A stretch of DNA of 64,000 bases from CAVQYV01 sp963718295 [NCBI: uncultured Methylomirabilota bacterium] (lineage in GTDB: Bacteria; Methylomirabilota; Methylomirabilia; CAVQYV01). Shown one piece after another: positions 18,442 through 27,474 of this stretch. Position 1 is the stretch's first letter. Every line of letters begins with the position of its first letter. The translations under genes were made by a program, and so were the position numbers. A model generated the notes under the pieces. The model was not told where the DNA came from. It saw nothing but the letters and a program-made list of their open reading frames with translations, and searched no databases. The stretch lies in NCBI GenBank assembly GCA_963718295.1, contig CAVQYV010000012.1, positions 1 to 64,000 of the forward strand, in the 5' to 3' direction.

Positions 18442-18666
18442 ATTTCAAGTAGCAAGGCCAACGGTACCGTCAACCTTTTTCTGGGCAAATGGGACGGGGA
18501 CGGTGGGACGGGGACGTTGTTCAAATCTTTCAATTATCTTCAAGGGGTTCCTGTCTCCTCATCCCTCTTCATCACAAACTCTAATATCCACATACCTGAA
18601 TTGCACGGTTCTCGTTCGGGATCCCTTCGGGTTGCTCTTCCGCACCCAAACAAGTAGGGAGACAAT
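18442..18666. other. Intergenic stretch with G-rich repeat remnant
   Basis: Contains GGGACGGGGACGGTGGGACG followed by GGGACGTTGTT at 18491-18520, resembling the dispersed GGGGAC-type repeats common in environmental genomes. No gene seen. Confidence 0.45.
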
Positions 18667-18910
18667 TCATTGTTGAGCATTCATCATCTCGAAGAGCCGC
18701 TCGGGGTCGTTGAGGGCTCCCAAACGGAGCGATTCGGCCCTTCCCACCGCCACCTCGTAGTCATCCGCCTCAAAGGCCCGCAGGGTTGCTACGGCGACCT
18801 CTTCCGCATATGATCACTTCGTTGCCATGCTCCAGGAGGGCATCGGCCAAGGCGAAACCGATTCCGGTAGCCCCGCCCGTGATGAGAATGGTGTTTCCTG
18901 TAGTCTTCAT
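18667..18910 (-). pseudogene. Internally deleted short-chain dehydrogenase (DltE-like)
   Basis: From ATG 18910 the strand reads [20 protein letters not shown], then [18 protein letters not shown]: the TGxxxGIG cofactor motif and first Rossmann unit of an SDR. The conserved sequence then jumps, with a frame change, to [23 protein letters not shown] followed by LNDPERLFEMMNAQQ and TGA at 18667-18669, the C-terminal tail of the same family. About 150 residues including the YxxxK site are missing, so it is a deletion relic. Confidence 0.75.
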
Positions 18911-18934
18911 GGCTTGCTCCCGAGCCCTAGGCCG

Positions 18935-19282
18935 CTATCTTGGGACATGAAATCCGTGGGCCGCGAATAGGACGATAATGGTCGTGACGACGACCGCAGC
19001 GATCGCTGCCTCCTTCCTGACCGTCCGGTACTCTGTGGCTTTGGACACCAGGTGCTTTGACATCGCTTTCCAGTTCAGCACCAGATGGAAGGTCGCCGCT
19101 ACCAGAAAGATGAGTGCGCTGATATTATGGAGGGCCATGAGCGTATGCCGAACGGGCTCCAAGGACGCCGACTCCGTGAAGTGCAATGCAATTCCTGACG
19201 GCGGCAGCCACAGGAAGGAAAACAGCATCGAGAGCGAAGTAAGTGCCCGTCTGTTGATGGGAGTTTTGCGCAATTCGACCAT
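18935..19282 (-). CDS. DUF4405-like membrane protein
   Basis: 115 residues from ATG 19282, chosen for its AGGAGGG. Three hydrophobic segments (ALTSLSMLFSFLWLPPSGIA, LHNISALIFLVAATFHLVLNW and AAIAAVVVTTIIVLFAAH) with His residues at helix ends resemble DUF4405 / cytochrome-b561-like four-helix membrane proteins, which may bind haem. A dltE-like SDR neighbour is common for this family; here the SDR is a relic. Function unknown. Confidence 0.6.
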   Translation of the reverse strand: MVELRKTPINRRALTSLSMLFSFLWLPPSGIALHFTESASLEPVRHTLMALHNISALIFLVAATFHLVLNWKAMSKHLVSKATEYRTVRKEAAIAAVVVTTIIVLFAAHGFHVPR

Positions 19283-19440
19283 TGGACCCTCCTGAACTTC
19301 CTTTGAGGTACTCACGCCCATACGGTGAGCTTCCTTCCCCTTGACCCACAACGCCGACGAATCCTATCTAATCCTTTCTCCATTGCATGTCAATATCTCT
19401 TTGCGGCCCCTTTTTGGGCCTGACCTGGCTCAGAATCCTC

Positions 19441-19469
19441 TTGACAATGGAAGGCATGTGCCCTATAAG
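19441..19469 (+). promoter_or_regulatory. Promoter of the larA-AOR 2 operon
   Basis: TTGACA (19441-19446), 17 bp, TATAAG (19464-19469). ATGATCATCCG follows, a possible site for the GntR regulator encoded at 22804. Confidence 0.7.
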
Positions 19470-19488
19470 TATGATCATCCGATTAACC

Positions 19489-19580
19489 GATCATCTGTCT
19501 GCTTACACCTGCCCTTCTCATGGGAAGCAGTTCCCATGCTGGTTTCTATAATCGTATACTGCGAATCGACGCCACCAAGG
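19489..19580 (+). repeat. Duplicate of the AOR 2 leader and first codons
   Basis: GATCATCTGTCTGCTT (19489-19504) and the stretch from CCATGCTGG through ATCGTATACTGCGAATCGAC (19534-19570) recur before and at the start of AOR 2 (20945-21020). Here the reading frame is broken after a few codons. The two copies flank larA, pointing to a duplication or insertion that placed larA inside the operon leader. Confidence 0.7.
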
Positions 19581-19596
19581 ATGAGAGGAGACAACC

Positions 19597-20862
19597 GTGC
19601 GAACTCAAGGCAAAGGATTCTTAAAAGGTCAAGCCGTCTCCTTTGAGCTGCCAGCAGACTGGAAATTGTTGGCCATGGCTGAGCCGCGGGAGGGCAAGCC
19701 GCCCGCCAGCCTGGAAGCCATGGTGGTGACGGCGCTGAGAAACCCTGTTGGCATGCCGCCGCTCTCCGGGATTCTGCATCGACCCAACAAGCGGGTAGCC
19801 ATCCTCAGCGATGACCAAGCCCGCCCGACACCGGTGGGAGCGGTTCTTCTTCCATTGTTGGCCGAATTGAATCGTCTCGGCGTCCAGGATGAGGATCTTG
19901 ATGTGGTCATCGCTCGCGGAACACATCGGATGCCTTCGGAGGCAGATCTGCAGAAGAAGCTGGGCCCGGAGGTCCTCCAGCGCCTGCGCGTCAGCATCCA
20001 TGATCCCGACGCTGCCGACCTCGTTCACATAGGCACCACCAGCCGCGGCACGCCGATGTGGATCAACAAGATCGTTGCCGAGGCGGGGCTCAAGATCGGC
20101 ATCGGTGTCTGCAACCCTCACTATTTCGCCGGCTACAGCGGCGGGGCTAAGATCGTCCTTCCCGGCGTGTCGGGCCGGGAGACCGTGAAAGCCAACCATG
20201 TCTGGATTCGCGATCCCAATTGCGCGGAAGGCAAGATGGAAGGCAATCCCATCTGGGAAGACGTGCTGGAGATGGCCCGCGTCGTGGGCCTGGACATGAA
20301 GATCGACCTGGTGATGAACCCAGCGATGCAAGTATACAAGGTCGCCGCTGGCGAGATGGAGAAAGCCCAGAAAGAGGCGGTGAAGGGCATCATCGAGCTC
20401 TACGGGGTGCCGGTGCCCAAGATGGCCAACGTCACCATCACCAGCAGCTACCCCCTGGAGGCCGACCTCATCCAATCCGGCAAAGCCGTATCCTTGGCGG
20501 ATTGTGTCACCGCCCCCGGCGGCACCATCATCGTCCTGTCCGGTTGCTACGATGGCGCCGGCCCGATGCTTTACGAGACCCTGAGCCAGAAGCCGGATCC
20601 AGATACCATCGTCCAGTGGATTTCCGAAGGCAAAGCCTCGCCCACCGGTGGGCCCATGGCCTGCAAATTCCGGCGGGTCCTGAAGACCAAGCACGTGCTC
20701 CTAGTCACGGATGGGCTGCCCGAGGCGAAGATCCGAGACATGGAGATGGACCATGCCCCGACTATCGGAGAGGCGCTGCACAAAGTCGGCAAGATTTATC
20801 CCGAGACCGAGGCTATCGTGCTGCCCGTAGGCGGCTCGACATTCCCCTACCTCCAGGGATGA
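19597..20862 (+). CDS. larA: LarA-family nickel-pincer 2-hydroxyacid racemase/epimerase
   Basis: 421 residues, normal for lactate racemase LarA (DUF2088). Cofactor residues are visible: the His of IARGTHRMP, HYFAGYSGGAKIVLPGVSG (His and the Lys that bonds the nickel-pincer nucleotide), and ANHVWIRDPN. These enzymes racemise lactate or related 2-hydroxyacids by hydride transfer. The start is GTG 19597 behind GAGAGGAGA. Family paralogues use various substrates, so lactate is only the default. No larB/C/E maturation genes are in the window. It lies just upstream of AOR 2 in one transcription unit. Confidence 0.85.
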   Translation: MRTQGKGFLKGQAVSFELPADWKLLAMAEPREGKPPASLEAMVVTALRNPVGMPPLSGILHRPNKRVAILSDDQARPTPVGAVLLPLLAELNRLGVQDEDLDVVIARGTHRMPSEADLQKKLGPEVLQRLRVSIHDPDAADLVHIGTTSRGTPMWINKIVAEAGLKIGIGVCNPHYFAGYSGGAKIVLPGVSGRETVKANHVWIRDPNCAEGKMEGNPIWEDVLEMARVVGLDMKIDLVMNPAMQVYKVAAGEMEKAQKEAVKGIIELYGVPVPKMANVTITSSYPLEADLIQSGKAVSLADCVTAPGGTIIVLSGCYDGAGPMLYETLSQKPDPDTIVQWISEGKASPTGGPMACKFRRVLKTKHVLLVTDGLPEAKIRDMEMDHAPTIGEALHKVGKIYPETEAIVLPVGGSTFPYLQG

Positions 20863-20982
20863 GTTGCAAGCCCAACGATGCGCGGCCCTCGATAGGGTGG
20901 CGGATCGTTCTCTATGGTGATTCTGCCCGTCCCTTTGATTCACAGATCATCTGTCTGCTTTGGTCAGGAAGGAGGAATTTCC

Positions 20983-22779
20983 ATGCTGGGTTTTTACAAT
21001 CGTATACTGCGAATCGACGTCACCAACGCCTCTGCCCGAGTTGAGCCCTTGTCCGATGAAATCCTCAGTCGGACCCTCGGAGGCAAAGGATTAGGAACCT
21101 ATCTCCTGCTACAAGATCTGGAGGCGGGCCTGGATCCCCTATCTCCTGCCAATGAAATGATCCTGGCCACCGGTCCTGCCACCGACACCCGCATCTGGGG
21201 AGGGTCCAGGCTGGCGGCCTTCACCAAGTCCCCCCTCACCGGCATCTACGGGGAATCCTATGTGGGTGGCGGAATTGCCCCTCAAGTGAAGCGGACGGGA
21301 TTCGATGCGGTCATCATCCAAGGGAAATCGGACTCCCCCATCTACTTGCTCGTCTCCGATCAGGGGGTGGAATTTCGGGATGCCGGCCATCTGTGGGGCC
21401 AGGAGACCTTTACGGCGGAAAAGGCAATGCTCCGAGAGGTGGGAGAGGAGAAGGCCCGTGCCCTGGTGATCGGACCCGCGGGGGAGCGGTTGGTCTCCTT
21501 TGCCCTCATCAAATCGGATACCTGGCGCAGCTTCGGCCGAGCCGGATTTGGGGCGGTCTTGGGATCCAAGAAGATCAAGGGAATCGCCTTCCACGGTTCC
21601 CAGAGATGCCCCATCGCCGACGAGGAGCTGCTCCTGAAGCTGAATCGTCAGATCGCCGCTGCCGGAAAGGAGAGCCCGGTTACCCAGATCTATCGGAATT
21701 TCGGCACCCCCAATCAGGTAAAGGTGACCAATGCCTTCGGATGCTTCCCCACCCGCTACTGGAGCGCAGGCCGCTCGGAAAACTGGCAGAACCTGGGGGC
21801 CGATTACATGCAGGAACACTTTGAGGTCAAAAGCAAGTCCTGCCCCAATTGCTTCCTCATGTGCACCAAGCAGAGCGTGGTCAAGGATGGACCCTACCGG
21901 GGATTGAGATTGGAAGGACCCGAGTTTGAGACCATTTACGCCCTGGGCGGCCTGAACTGCCTCAATAGCCTGGAGGAAGTGGCCTATCTCAATGACCTCT
22001 GCGACCGCCTGGGAATCGACACCATGACCGCGGGAAACGTGACTGCCTTCGCGATCGAGGCAGCCAAACGGAGAAAGCTCGACTTCCCCATCGATTATGG
22101 TCAGACGGAACAGATCGCAGAGCTTCTGCGGCTCATCGTTCAGAGGCGGGGCGTCGGGGAAGTCCTTGCCCAAGGCGTACGGGCCGCTGCGGCCGAGTTG
22201 GGGTTGGAGGATCTGGCCGTCCATGTAAAAGGGATGGAGCCGGGAGGCTTCGATCCCCGGGCCTTGAAGGGCATGGGCCTGGCCTATGCCATCAGCGATC
22301 GAGGGGCCTGCCATCTGCGGGGCACATTCTACAAGGCGGAGCTCTCCGGACAGATCGATTCCGCAACCACCGCGGGCAAGGCCAGCCTCTTCCTCGATTA
22401 CGAAGGCAGGGCCATCCTCTCCGATAGCATGGTCCTGTGCCGTTTTTTCCGGGACCTGATCGGATGGAAGGAGCTCTCTGTCCTCATTCAGGCCACCACT
22501 GGCACGCGGATGGATCAGGAAGAATTGGCCTCTTTCGCCTCCCGCATCAATACCTGGACGAGGATCTTTAATGTCCGCGAGGGAATTTCCCGCAAGGATG
22601 ACACCCTTCCTGATCTGTTCTTCGAGAAACCACTCCCCGATGGTCGGATCATCCGACGGGAAGAGCTTGCAATTATGCTGGATGAGTACTATGCTCTTCA
22701 TGGTTGGGATCAACAAGGACGACCATCTCCTGAGCAGATGAAGGAGATCCTGGCCCAGGCGGAAATGGTCTCCGCCTGA
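20983..22779 (+). CDS. aor: Aldehyde:ferredoxin oxidoreductase (AOR 2)
   Basis: 598 residues from ATG 20983, chosen for its AAGGAGG. Pterin-binding N-domain (LGGKGLGTYLLLQDL, KSPLTGIYGESYVGGG); cluster motif CPNCFLMC near residue 290, with a fourth cysteine probably in SMVLCRFF. It is the most divergent of the three AORs here and has no ferredoxin gene beside it. Preceded by larA and followed within 24 bp by a GntR regulator, then a DSD1-type lyase and a Zn-dehydrogenase, both able to yield aldehydes. The aldehyde substrate is unknown. Confidence 0.92.
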   Translation: MLGFYNRILRIDVTNASARVEPLSDEILSRTLGGKGLGTYLLLQDLEAGLDPLSPANEMILATGPATDTRIWGGSRLAAFTKSPLTGIYGESYVGGGIAPQVKRTGFDAVIIQGKSDSPIYLLVSDQGVEFRDAGHLWGQETFTAEKAMLREVGEEKARALVIGPAGERLVSFALIKSDTWRSFGRAGFGAVLGSKKIKGIAFHGSQRCPIADEELLLKLNRQIAAAGKESPVTQIYRNFGTPNQVKVTNAFGCFPTRYWSAGRSENWQNLGADYMQEHFEVKSKSCPNCFLMCTKQSVVKDGPYRGLRLEGPEFETIYALGGLNCLNSLEEVAYLNDLCDRLGIDTMTAGNVTAFAIEAAKRRKLDFPIDYGQTEQIAELLRLIVQRRGVGEVLAQGVRAAAAELGLEDLAVHVKGMEPGGFDPRALKGMGLAYAISDRGACHLRGTFYKAELSGQIDSATTAGKASLFLDYEGRAILSDSMVLCRFFRDLIGWKELSVLIQATTGTRMDQEELASFASRINTWTRIFNVREGISRKDDTLPDLFFEKPLPDGRIIRREELAIMLDEYYALHGWDQQGRPSPEQMKEILAQAEMVSA

Positions 22780-22803
22780 TCCTGAATCGAAGCATACTCA
22801 TCC

Positions 22804-23511
22804 ATGAACCTGAAGAGAACCAGCCTGAGCGATCATGTGGTGGAAGAGATCAAGTCCCGCATCATGCGGGGGGAATTGAGGGAGGGAGACCGCCTCCCCT
22901 CCCATGATCTCCTCTCCAAGGAGTTGGGAGTCAGCCGCACCACGCTGCGGGAGGGGCTCAAAAACCTGACCCTGATGGGCATCCTGGAGATGAAGCCGGG
23001 CCGGGGGACCCACCTCAAGGCGCTGAGTCCCTCCTCTTTCATGGATCATCTCGCCCCTACCCTGCTGATGGATCGGGCCACCGCCATGGAACTCATGGAG
23101 GCGCGATTCTATGTGGAATTGGGGACCGTGGCCCTGGCCTGCAAACATGCCAGCCGATCCGACATCGAGGCCATGGAGCGATCCATCGAGGAGATGGAAG
23201 GATATCTGCAAACCAAGGAATACACCCGGTTCAGCGACCTGGACCTTCGCTTCCACTTCCTGGTGACTCGGGCCTCCCAAAACCGGGTGCTGGAGAGGAT
23301 ATTGGAGAGTATCCGCGGCCTGCTCTCCCAGCTTCTGAGCGAGGTGGTCCTCTATATTCCCGGCATGGCCGAGGATGGCCACCAATATCACAAGCAGATC
23401 CTCAAGGCGATCCGCAACCGAGATCCCCAACTGGGGGAGAGGGCGATCCGCAGACACATCGCGAGCGTAGCTTCCGCGGTGAAGAAATATCAACGCCTGA
23501 AATCCCCCTGA
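22804..23511 (+). CDS. GntR-family (FadR/FCD) transcription regulator
   Basis: 235 residues. The N-terminal winged helix (GDRLPSHDLLSKELGVSRTT then LREGLKNLTLMGIL) is followed by a helical FCD ligand domain of about 150 residues (LDLRFHFLVTRASQNRVLER). Such proteins are acid-responsive repressors or activators of catabolic operons. It sits inside the larA-AOR 2 unit and most likely controls it; ATGATCAT-like sequence lies just after the operon's -10 box. Confidence 0.88.
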   Translation: MNLKRTSLSDHVVEEIKSRIMRGELREGDRLPSHDLLSKELGVSRTTLREGLKNLTLMGILEMKPGRGTHLKALSPSSFMDHLAPTLLMDRATAMELMEARFYVELGTVALACKHASRSDIEAMERSIEEMEGYLQTKEYTRFSDLDLRFHFLVTRASQNRVLERILESIRGLLSQLLSEVVLYIPGMAEDGHQYHKQILKAIRNRDPQLGERAIRRHIASVASAVKKYQRLKSP

Positions 23512-23825
23512 TTGTGCCTTCCTCCTGCCACCGTCCCGGATTTTGGCCTTCCCCCACTCACTCCCTTCCTTCCACTTTTTTGCTGCCTTCCCAGCGCCCC
23601 CATTATGGACGCGCAGCATCCCATCGATACCAGCTCATGATCCGCTCCCCTGGCAACCCATTGCCGGGGACCATCGCCGCGGGGATGGGGAATAGGGATT
23701 GACATCCAAGTCTTCCGAAATTACAATAAGCGCCGATTCAGAAATCCACGGTGATCTCGATCCCCGCGGCTCCGCTGCGGGGACCTTCATTTCAAAAAAG
23801 ATACGATCTTGCCTTCATAAAGAGA
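23512..23825 (+). other. Intergenic stretch with promoter
   Basis: No gene. It contains the promoter at 23699-23727, so the following genes have their own start of transcription. Confidence 0.55.
23699..23727 (+). promoter_or_regulatory. Promoter of the DSD1-dehydrogenase-greA group
   Basis: TTGACA (23699-23704), 17 bp, TACAAT (23722-23727), 98 bp before the probable ATG. Confidence 0.65.
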
Positions 23826-24926
23826 ATGCAGAAAATCGCCCTGGGAATACCCAAAGAAGAGATCGATACCCCTGCCCTCCTCATCGATCTCGCTGCCATG
23901 GAAGCCAATCTCAGGCGGATGGCTGACTTTTTCCGCCACCGAGAGGCCAGGCTGAGGCCGCACGCCAAAACCCACAAGTGCCCCACCATTGCCAAGCGAC
24001 AGCTGGATCTGGGAGCCATTGGGATCACCTGTGCCAAGCTGGGAGAGGCAGAGGTCATGGCCAAGGCGGGCGTCCGCGATATCCTGATCGCCAACCAGAT
24101 CATAGGATCGGCCAAGATCTCCCGACTGGTGAACCTGGCCCAAACGGCTGATGTGATGGTGGCCGCCGACGACGCGCAAAACGTGAGGACCGTCTCCGCA
24201 GCCGCCTCCGTCCGGAGCGTGAAGATCAGGGTTCTGGTGGAGGTGAACATCGGCATGGGTCGATGCGGGGTCGAGCCGGGCCAGGCGGCCCTGGCCCTGG
24301 CTCAAGAGATCGATCGCTGCCCGGGCCTCGTCTTCGCCGGGCTCATGGGATACGAAGGCCATCTGGTCTTCCTCCCTTCCCTGAAGGAGCGGACCGAGCG
24401 CTGTCGCCAGGCAATGAGCCTCCTCCTGGAAAGCAAGGATCTCATAGAGAGGACAGGCCTTCCGGTCACAATCGTGAGTGCAGGCGGCACCGGCACCTAT
24501 GCCATCACTGGAGAAATCCCTGGCGTGACCGAGGTCCAGGCTGGCTCGTATCTCTTCATGGATGGACGCTATCGAGCGATCGAGGGGCTGGAGGATTTTC
24601 CCTGCGCCCTCACCCTGCTGGCCACCGTTATCTCCCGCCCCCATCCCCAGCGGGCCATCATCGACGCGGGCATGAAGGCCATCACCCATGAATTCGGCCT
24701 CCCGGAGGTCAAGGATCGCCCCGGAGCCAAACTGGTCGCCCTGGCGGAGGAGCACGGAATCATCAGCCTGGAGGAGCCCGATCCCCATCTGAAGGTCGGA
24801 GACAAGATCGAGCTGATCGTCAGTCACGCCTGCACTACCATCAATTTACACGACCAATACTATACCATCCGGGATGGCTTTTTGGAGGCCATCTGGCCGA
24901 TCGCCGCCCGGGGGGCCTTTCAGTGA
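23826..24926 (+). CDS. DSD1-family PLP enzyme (D-threonine aldolase / D-serine dehydratase-like)
   Basis: 366 residues with the alanine-racemase-type N-terminal barrel. The PLP lysine is in LRPHAKTHKCP; the C-terminal metal site HxC of this family is visible in VSHACTTINLHDQYY. Members cleave D-3-hydroxyamino acids to glycine plus aldehyde or dehydrate D-serine. An aldolase activity would feed the neighbouring AOR and dehydrogenase; this is inference. ATG 23826 aligns with the family start (IDTPALLIDLAAMEANLRRM), although its ribosome site is weak (AAAGAGA). An ATG at 23751 would add an unrelated extension. Confidence 0.85.
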   Translation: MQKIALGIPKEEIDTPALLIDLAAMEANLRRMADFFRHREARLRPHAKTHKCPTIAKRQLDLGAIGITCAKLGEAEVMAKAGVRDILIANQIIGSAKISRLVNLAQTADVMVAADDAQNVRTVSAAASVRSVKIRVLVEVNIGMGRCGVEPGQAALALAQEIDRCPGLVFAGLMGYEGHLVFLPSLKERTERCRQAMSLLLESKDLIERTGLPVTIVSAGGTGTYAITGEIPGVTEVQAGSYLFMDGRYRAIEGLEDFPCALTLLATVISRPHPQRAIIDAGMKAITHEFGLPEVKDRPGAKLVALAEEHGIISLEEPDPHLKVGDKIELIVSHACTTINLHDQYYTIRDGFLEAIWPIAARGAFQ

Positions 24927-24954
24927 CCTGATCCAGGATAGGGAGGATTTATCC

Positions 24955-25989
24955 ATGCCTCGAAACGTAACCATGCCCATTATCGAAAAGCCTCGCCAGA
25001 TCAGTTTCAGGGAGGTCACCCTTCCCGATCCTGGACCCCGGGAGGTAACCATCCAGGTGAAGGCGTGTGCCATCTGTGGAAGCGATGTCCATGTGTACAA
25101 AGGGATGCATCCGGCTGCCCCTTTACCCGCCGGTGCCGGCCATGAGCTCTCGGGGGTGGTAGCGGAGGTGGGAAAAGAGGTTACCCGGTTCAAGGTAAAA
25201 GACCGGGTCTGTATGAATCCCATGCTTTTCTGCGGGAAGTGCTATTATTGCCAGCGATCCGAGTATAACCACTGCGTCCAGGTTACCTTTTGTTACCGGG
25301 TGGGCCAGAGCGGGTTTGCCCAATACATCAATCGGGACCAGGATTGGGTTTACCATCTGCCAGATTCCCTTTCCTTCGAGGAGGGCGCGGTGGTCGAGCC
25401 CACCGCAACCGCAGTCCATGCAGCCCAGTCCTCAGGCATCCAATTGGGCAGCAAGATCGCCCTCTTCGGGGCGGGCCCCATCGGCCTGCAGACCCTGCAG
25501 GCGGCCAAGGCCCATGGCGCGACCTGGGCGGCCATGGTGGATGTAGTCGACTACCGCCTGGATCTGGCCCGGGAGTTGGGGGCAGATGTCGCGATCCATG
25601 CCGGCGAGGTCGATCCCGTCCAGCGCATCCGGGAACTCACGGAAGGCCTGGGAGCGGATGTCACCTATGAGTGCGTGGGTCTGGAGCAGACCATGCGGCA
25701 ATGCCTGGCTGCCCTGAAGAAAGGCGGGACGGCCATGGCCCTGGGGGTATTTGAGAATCCCGAGGTGAAGCTGAACCTGCAAGATATGGTGAACCGGGAG
25801 TTGCAGATCCGGGCGATCCTCGCCTATGTCTGGGACTTCCAGACCGCCCTGGATCTGGCGTTATCTGGCCGCATCCGCCTCAAGCCCCTCATCACCCATA
25901 CTTTTCCTCTCTCCCAAATCCAGGAGGCATTTGAGCTCCTTTTGGATAAGCGGGAAAAGGCGGTCAAGGTCCTGGTAACTCATCCCTGA
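24955..25989 (+). CDS. Zinc-dependent alcohol dehydrogenase (Tdh/sorbitol-DH type)
   Basis: 344 residues of the medium-chain dehydrogenase family. Catalytic zinc residues are in CAICGSDVHVYKG and GAGHE, the four structural-zinc cysteines in CGKCYYCQRSEYNHC, and the NAD fold in FGAGPIGLQTLQAAKAHG. It follows the DSD1 gene by 28 bp with GGGAGG before ATG 24955. It would oxidise a polyol or 3-hydroxy acid, or reduce an aldehyde; context with a D-hydroxyamino-acid lyase and AOR suggests aldehyde/alcohol balance. Confidence 0.88.
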   Translation: MPRNVTMPIIEKPRQISFREVTLPDPGPREVTIQVKACAICGSDVHVYKGMHPAAPLPAGAGHELSGVVAEVGKEVTRFKVKDRVCMNPMLFCGKCYYCQRSEYNHCVQVTFCYRVGQSGFAQYINRDQDWVYHLPDSLSFEEGAVVEPTATAVHAAQSSGIQLGSKIALFGAGPIGLQTLQAAKAHGATWAAMVDVVDYRLDLARELGADVAIHAGEVDPVQRIRELTEGLGADVTYECVGLEQTMRQCLAALKKGGTAMALGVFENPEVKLNLQDMVNRELQIRAILAYVWDFQTALDLALSGRIRLKPLITHTFPLSQIQEAFELLLDKREKAVKVLVTHP

Positions 25990-26046
25990 ATGAATGCTGA
26001 GATGGAGTGACACCTGATTACAGCACCGCGGAAAGGAGACACCACA

Positions 26047-26550
26047 CTGAATCGAGTTCCCATCAGCCGAGCCGGCTACGAGAGACTGCGCAAGGAATTG
26101 GACCGCCTGGTCAAAGCTGAAAGGCCCAGGGCGATCAAGGCGATCGAGGAGGCCCGCGGACATGGAGACCTGACCGACAACGCCGAGTATCAGACAGCCC
26201 GCGAGCACCAGGGGATGTTAGAGGCGAAAATCAAGGAGCTCCAGAACATGTTGGCCAACTGCCAACTGGTTGATTTGCCCCGGCAGCCGCCGGAAAAGGT
26301 GACCTTCGGGACCAGGGTAGCAGTGGCGGACTTGGACACAGGAGAGACGAGCACTTATGAGCTGGTTGGCCCTTATGAGTCGGATACCCAGAAGGGTTGG
26401 GTATCGGTGACTTCCCCATTAGGGAGGGCCCTGATCGGCAAGGGGGAAGGGGACCGGGTGACCATCGAAACTCCGGGAGGAATCCGGCAGATGCAGATCG
26501 TCGAGATCGGCCTCCGGAATCCTGAGATGAGCGCCGAGATGGAACGCTGA
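26047..26550 (+). CDS. greA: GreA-family transcript cleavage factor with CTG start
   Basis: 167 residues if started at CTG 26047, which gives NRVPISRAGYERLRKELDRL, the standard GreA N-terminus, behind AAAGGAGA with 8-bp spacing. The first ATG/GTG/TTG in frame (TTG 26098) would cut off the first coiled-coil helix. The acidic tip GHGDLTDNAEYQTA and the C-terminal FKBP-like domain (WVSVTSPLGRALIGKGEGD) are intact. It rescues backtracked RNA polymerase. Either a rare CTG start or an ATG-to-CTG change. Its position inside a catabolic operon is odd; it may be an accessory GreA copy. Confidence 0.85.
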   Translation: MNRVPISRAGYERLRKELDRLVKAERPRAIKAIEEARGHGDLTDNAEYQTAREHQGMLEAKIKELQNMLANCQLVDLPRQPPEKVTFGTRVAVADLDTGETSTYELVGPYESDTQKGWVSVTSPLGRALIGKGEGDRVTIETPGGIRQMQIVEIGLRNPEMSAEMER

Positions 26551-26634
26551 GCCAAGATCGGGCCTGAGGAGGAAGGCGATGATCCAGAGGTAGAGCCAAG
26601 GCAAGAGCATCTAATCGGGAATAAGGAGGAGATC

Positions 26635-27452
26635 TTGGAGAATTCAGAAGTGCAAAGATGGTTGCCCGCGACCCAGCCGGGGGCACCTGTCATGAGATTC
26701 CTTCGGGTCTTGGCGGAGGGCCGTTCCGTTTATGGAATCCTCAGGGGGAGAGGGTTCACCGAATCCAGGGAGACCTGTTGAAAGAGTACCAAGAGACGGG
26801 AGATCTTTACGGGATTTCCGAGGTAAAGCTGCTCTGCCCCTGTGAGCCCCCCAAGATCTTTGCCGTCGGACGCAACTACAAGAGCCACATTGGGGACCGG
26901 AAGCCTCCCGAGAGCCCGGAGATCTTCTACAAACCGATCAGCGCCCTGCAACATCCCGGTGACCCCATTGTAATCCCCCGGGGGGCCCATAACGTGCACT
27001 TCGAAGGCGAGCTGGTAGCGGTGATCGGAAAGAGGGCCAAGAAGATTTCTGTCTCTGAAGCGGCGGGGGTGATCTTCGGCGTGACCTGCGGCAACGACGT
27101 GAGCGAACGGGACTGGCAGATCGGACCCCAGAGGGACCTACAGTGGTGGCGGGCCAAGGGGGCCGATACCTTTGCCCCGCTCGGCCCCATGATCGTGGGG
27201 GGGATCGAATACGACAATCTGCTCCTTCAGACCCGGGTGAACGGCAAAGTGGTCCAGGAGCAGCGCACCTCTGATCTCCTGTTCAGCCTGGAAACCATCG
27301 TGAGCTGGATCAGCCAGTTCGTCACCCTCACACCTGGAGACTTGATTTTCACCGGCACACCGGGAACCACCAGCCCGCTCCAACCAGGTGATGTGGTGGA
27401 AGTGGAGATCGAGGGCATCGGCATCCTGCAGAATCCGGTTGTCAGCGAATGA
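26635..27452 (+). CDS. Fumarylacetoacetate-hydrolase-family protein, N-terminal frameshift
   Basis: The C-terminal FAH domain is intact: IFAVGRNYKSHI, EGELVAVIGKRAKKISVSEA, GVTCGNDVSERDWQ, and GDLIFTGTPGTTSPLQPGD with metal-ligand Glu/Asp residues. The N-terminus is in another frame (MRFLRVLAEGRSVYGILRG from ATG 26692, or TTG 26635 behind AAGGAGG). The two join if the G5 run at 26744-26748 is read as G6, restoring ILRGERVHRIQGDLL. A homopolymer contraction is the simplest explanation. Members hydrolyse or decarboxylate beta-diketo acids or 2-keto-3-deoxy acids using Mg or Mn. Confidence 0.82.
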
Positions 27453-27474
27453 ATCAGGCCACGCGAGTTTCCCA

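Larger units (their letters stand above)
19283..19596. other. Upstream region of larA, with promoter and duplicated AOR 5' end
   Basis: Holds the promoter at 19441-19469 and a partial copy of the AOR 2 start (19489-19580), both listed separately. No intact gene. Confidence 0.6.
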
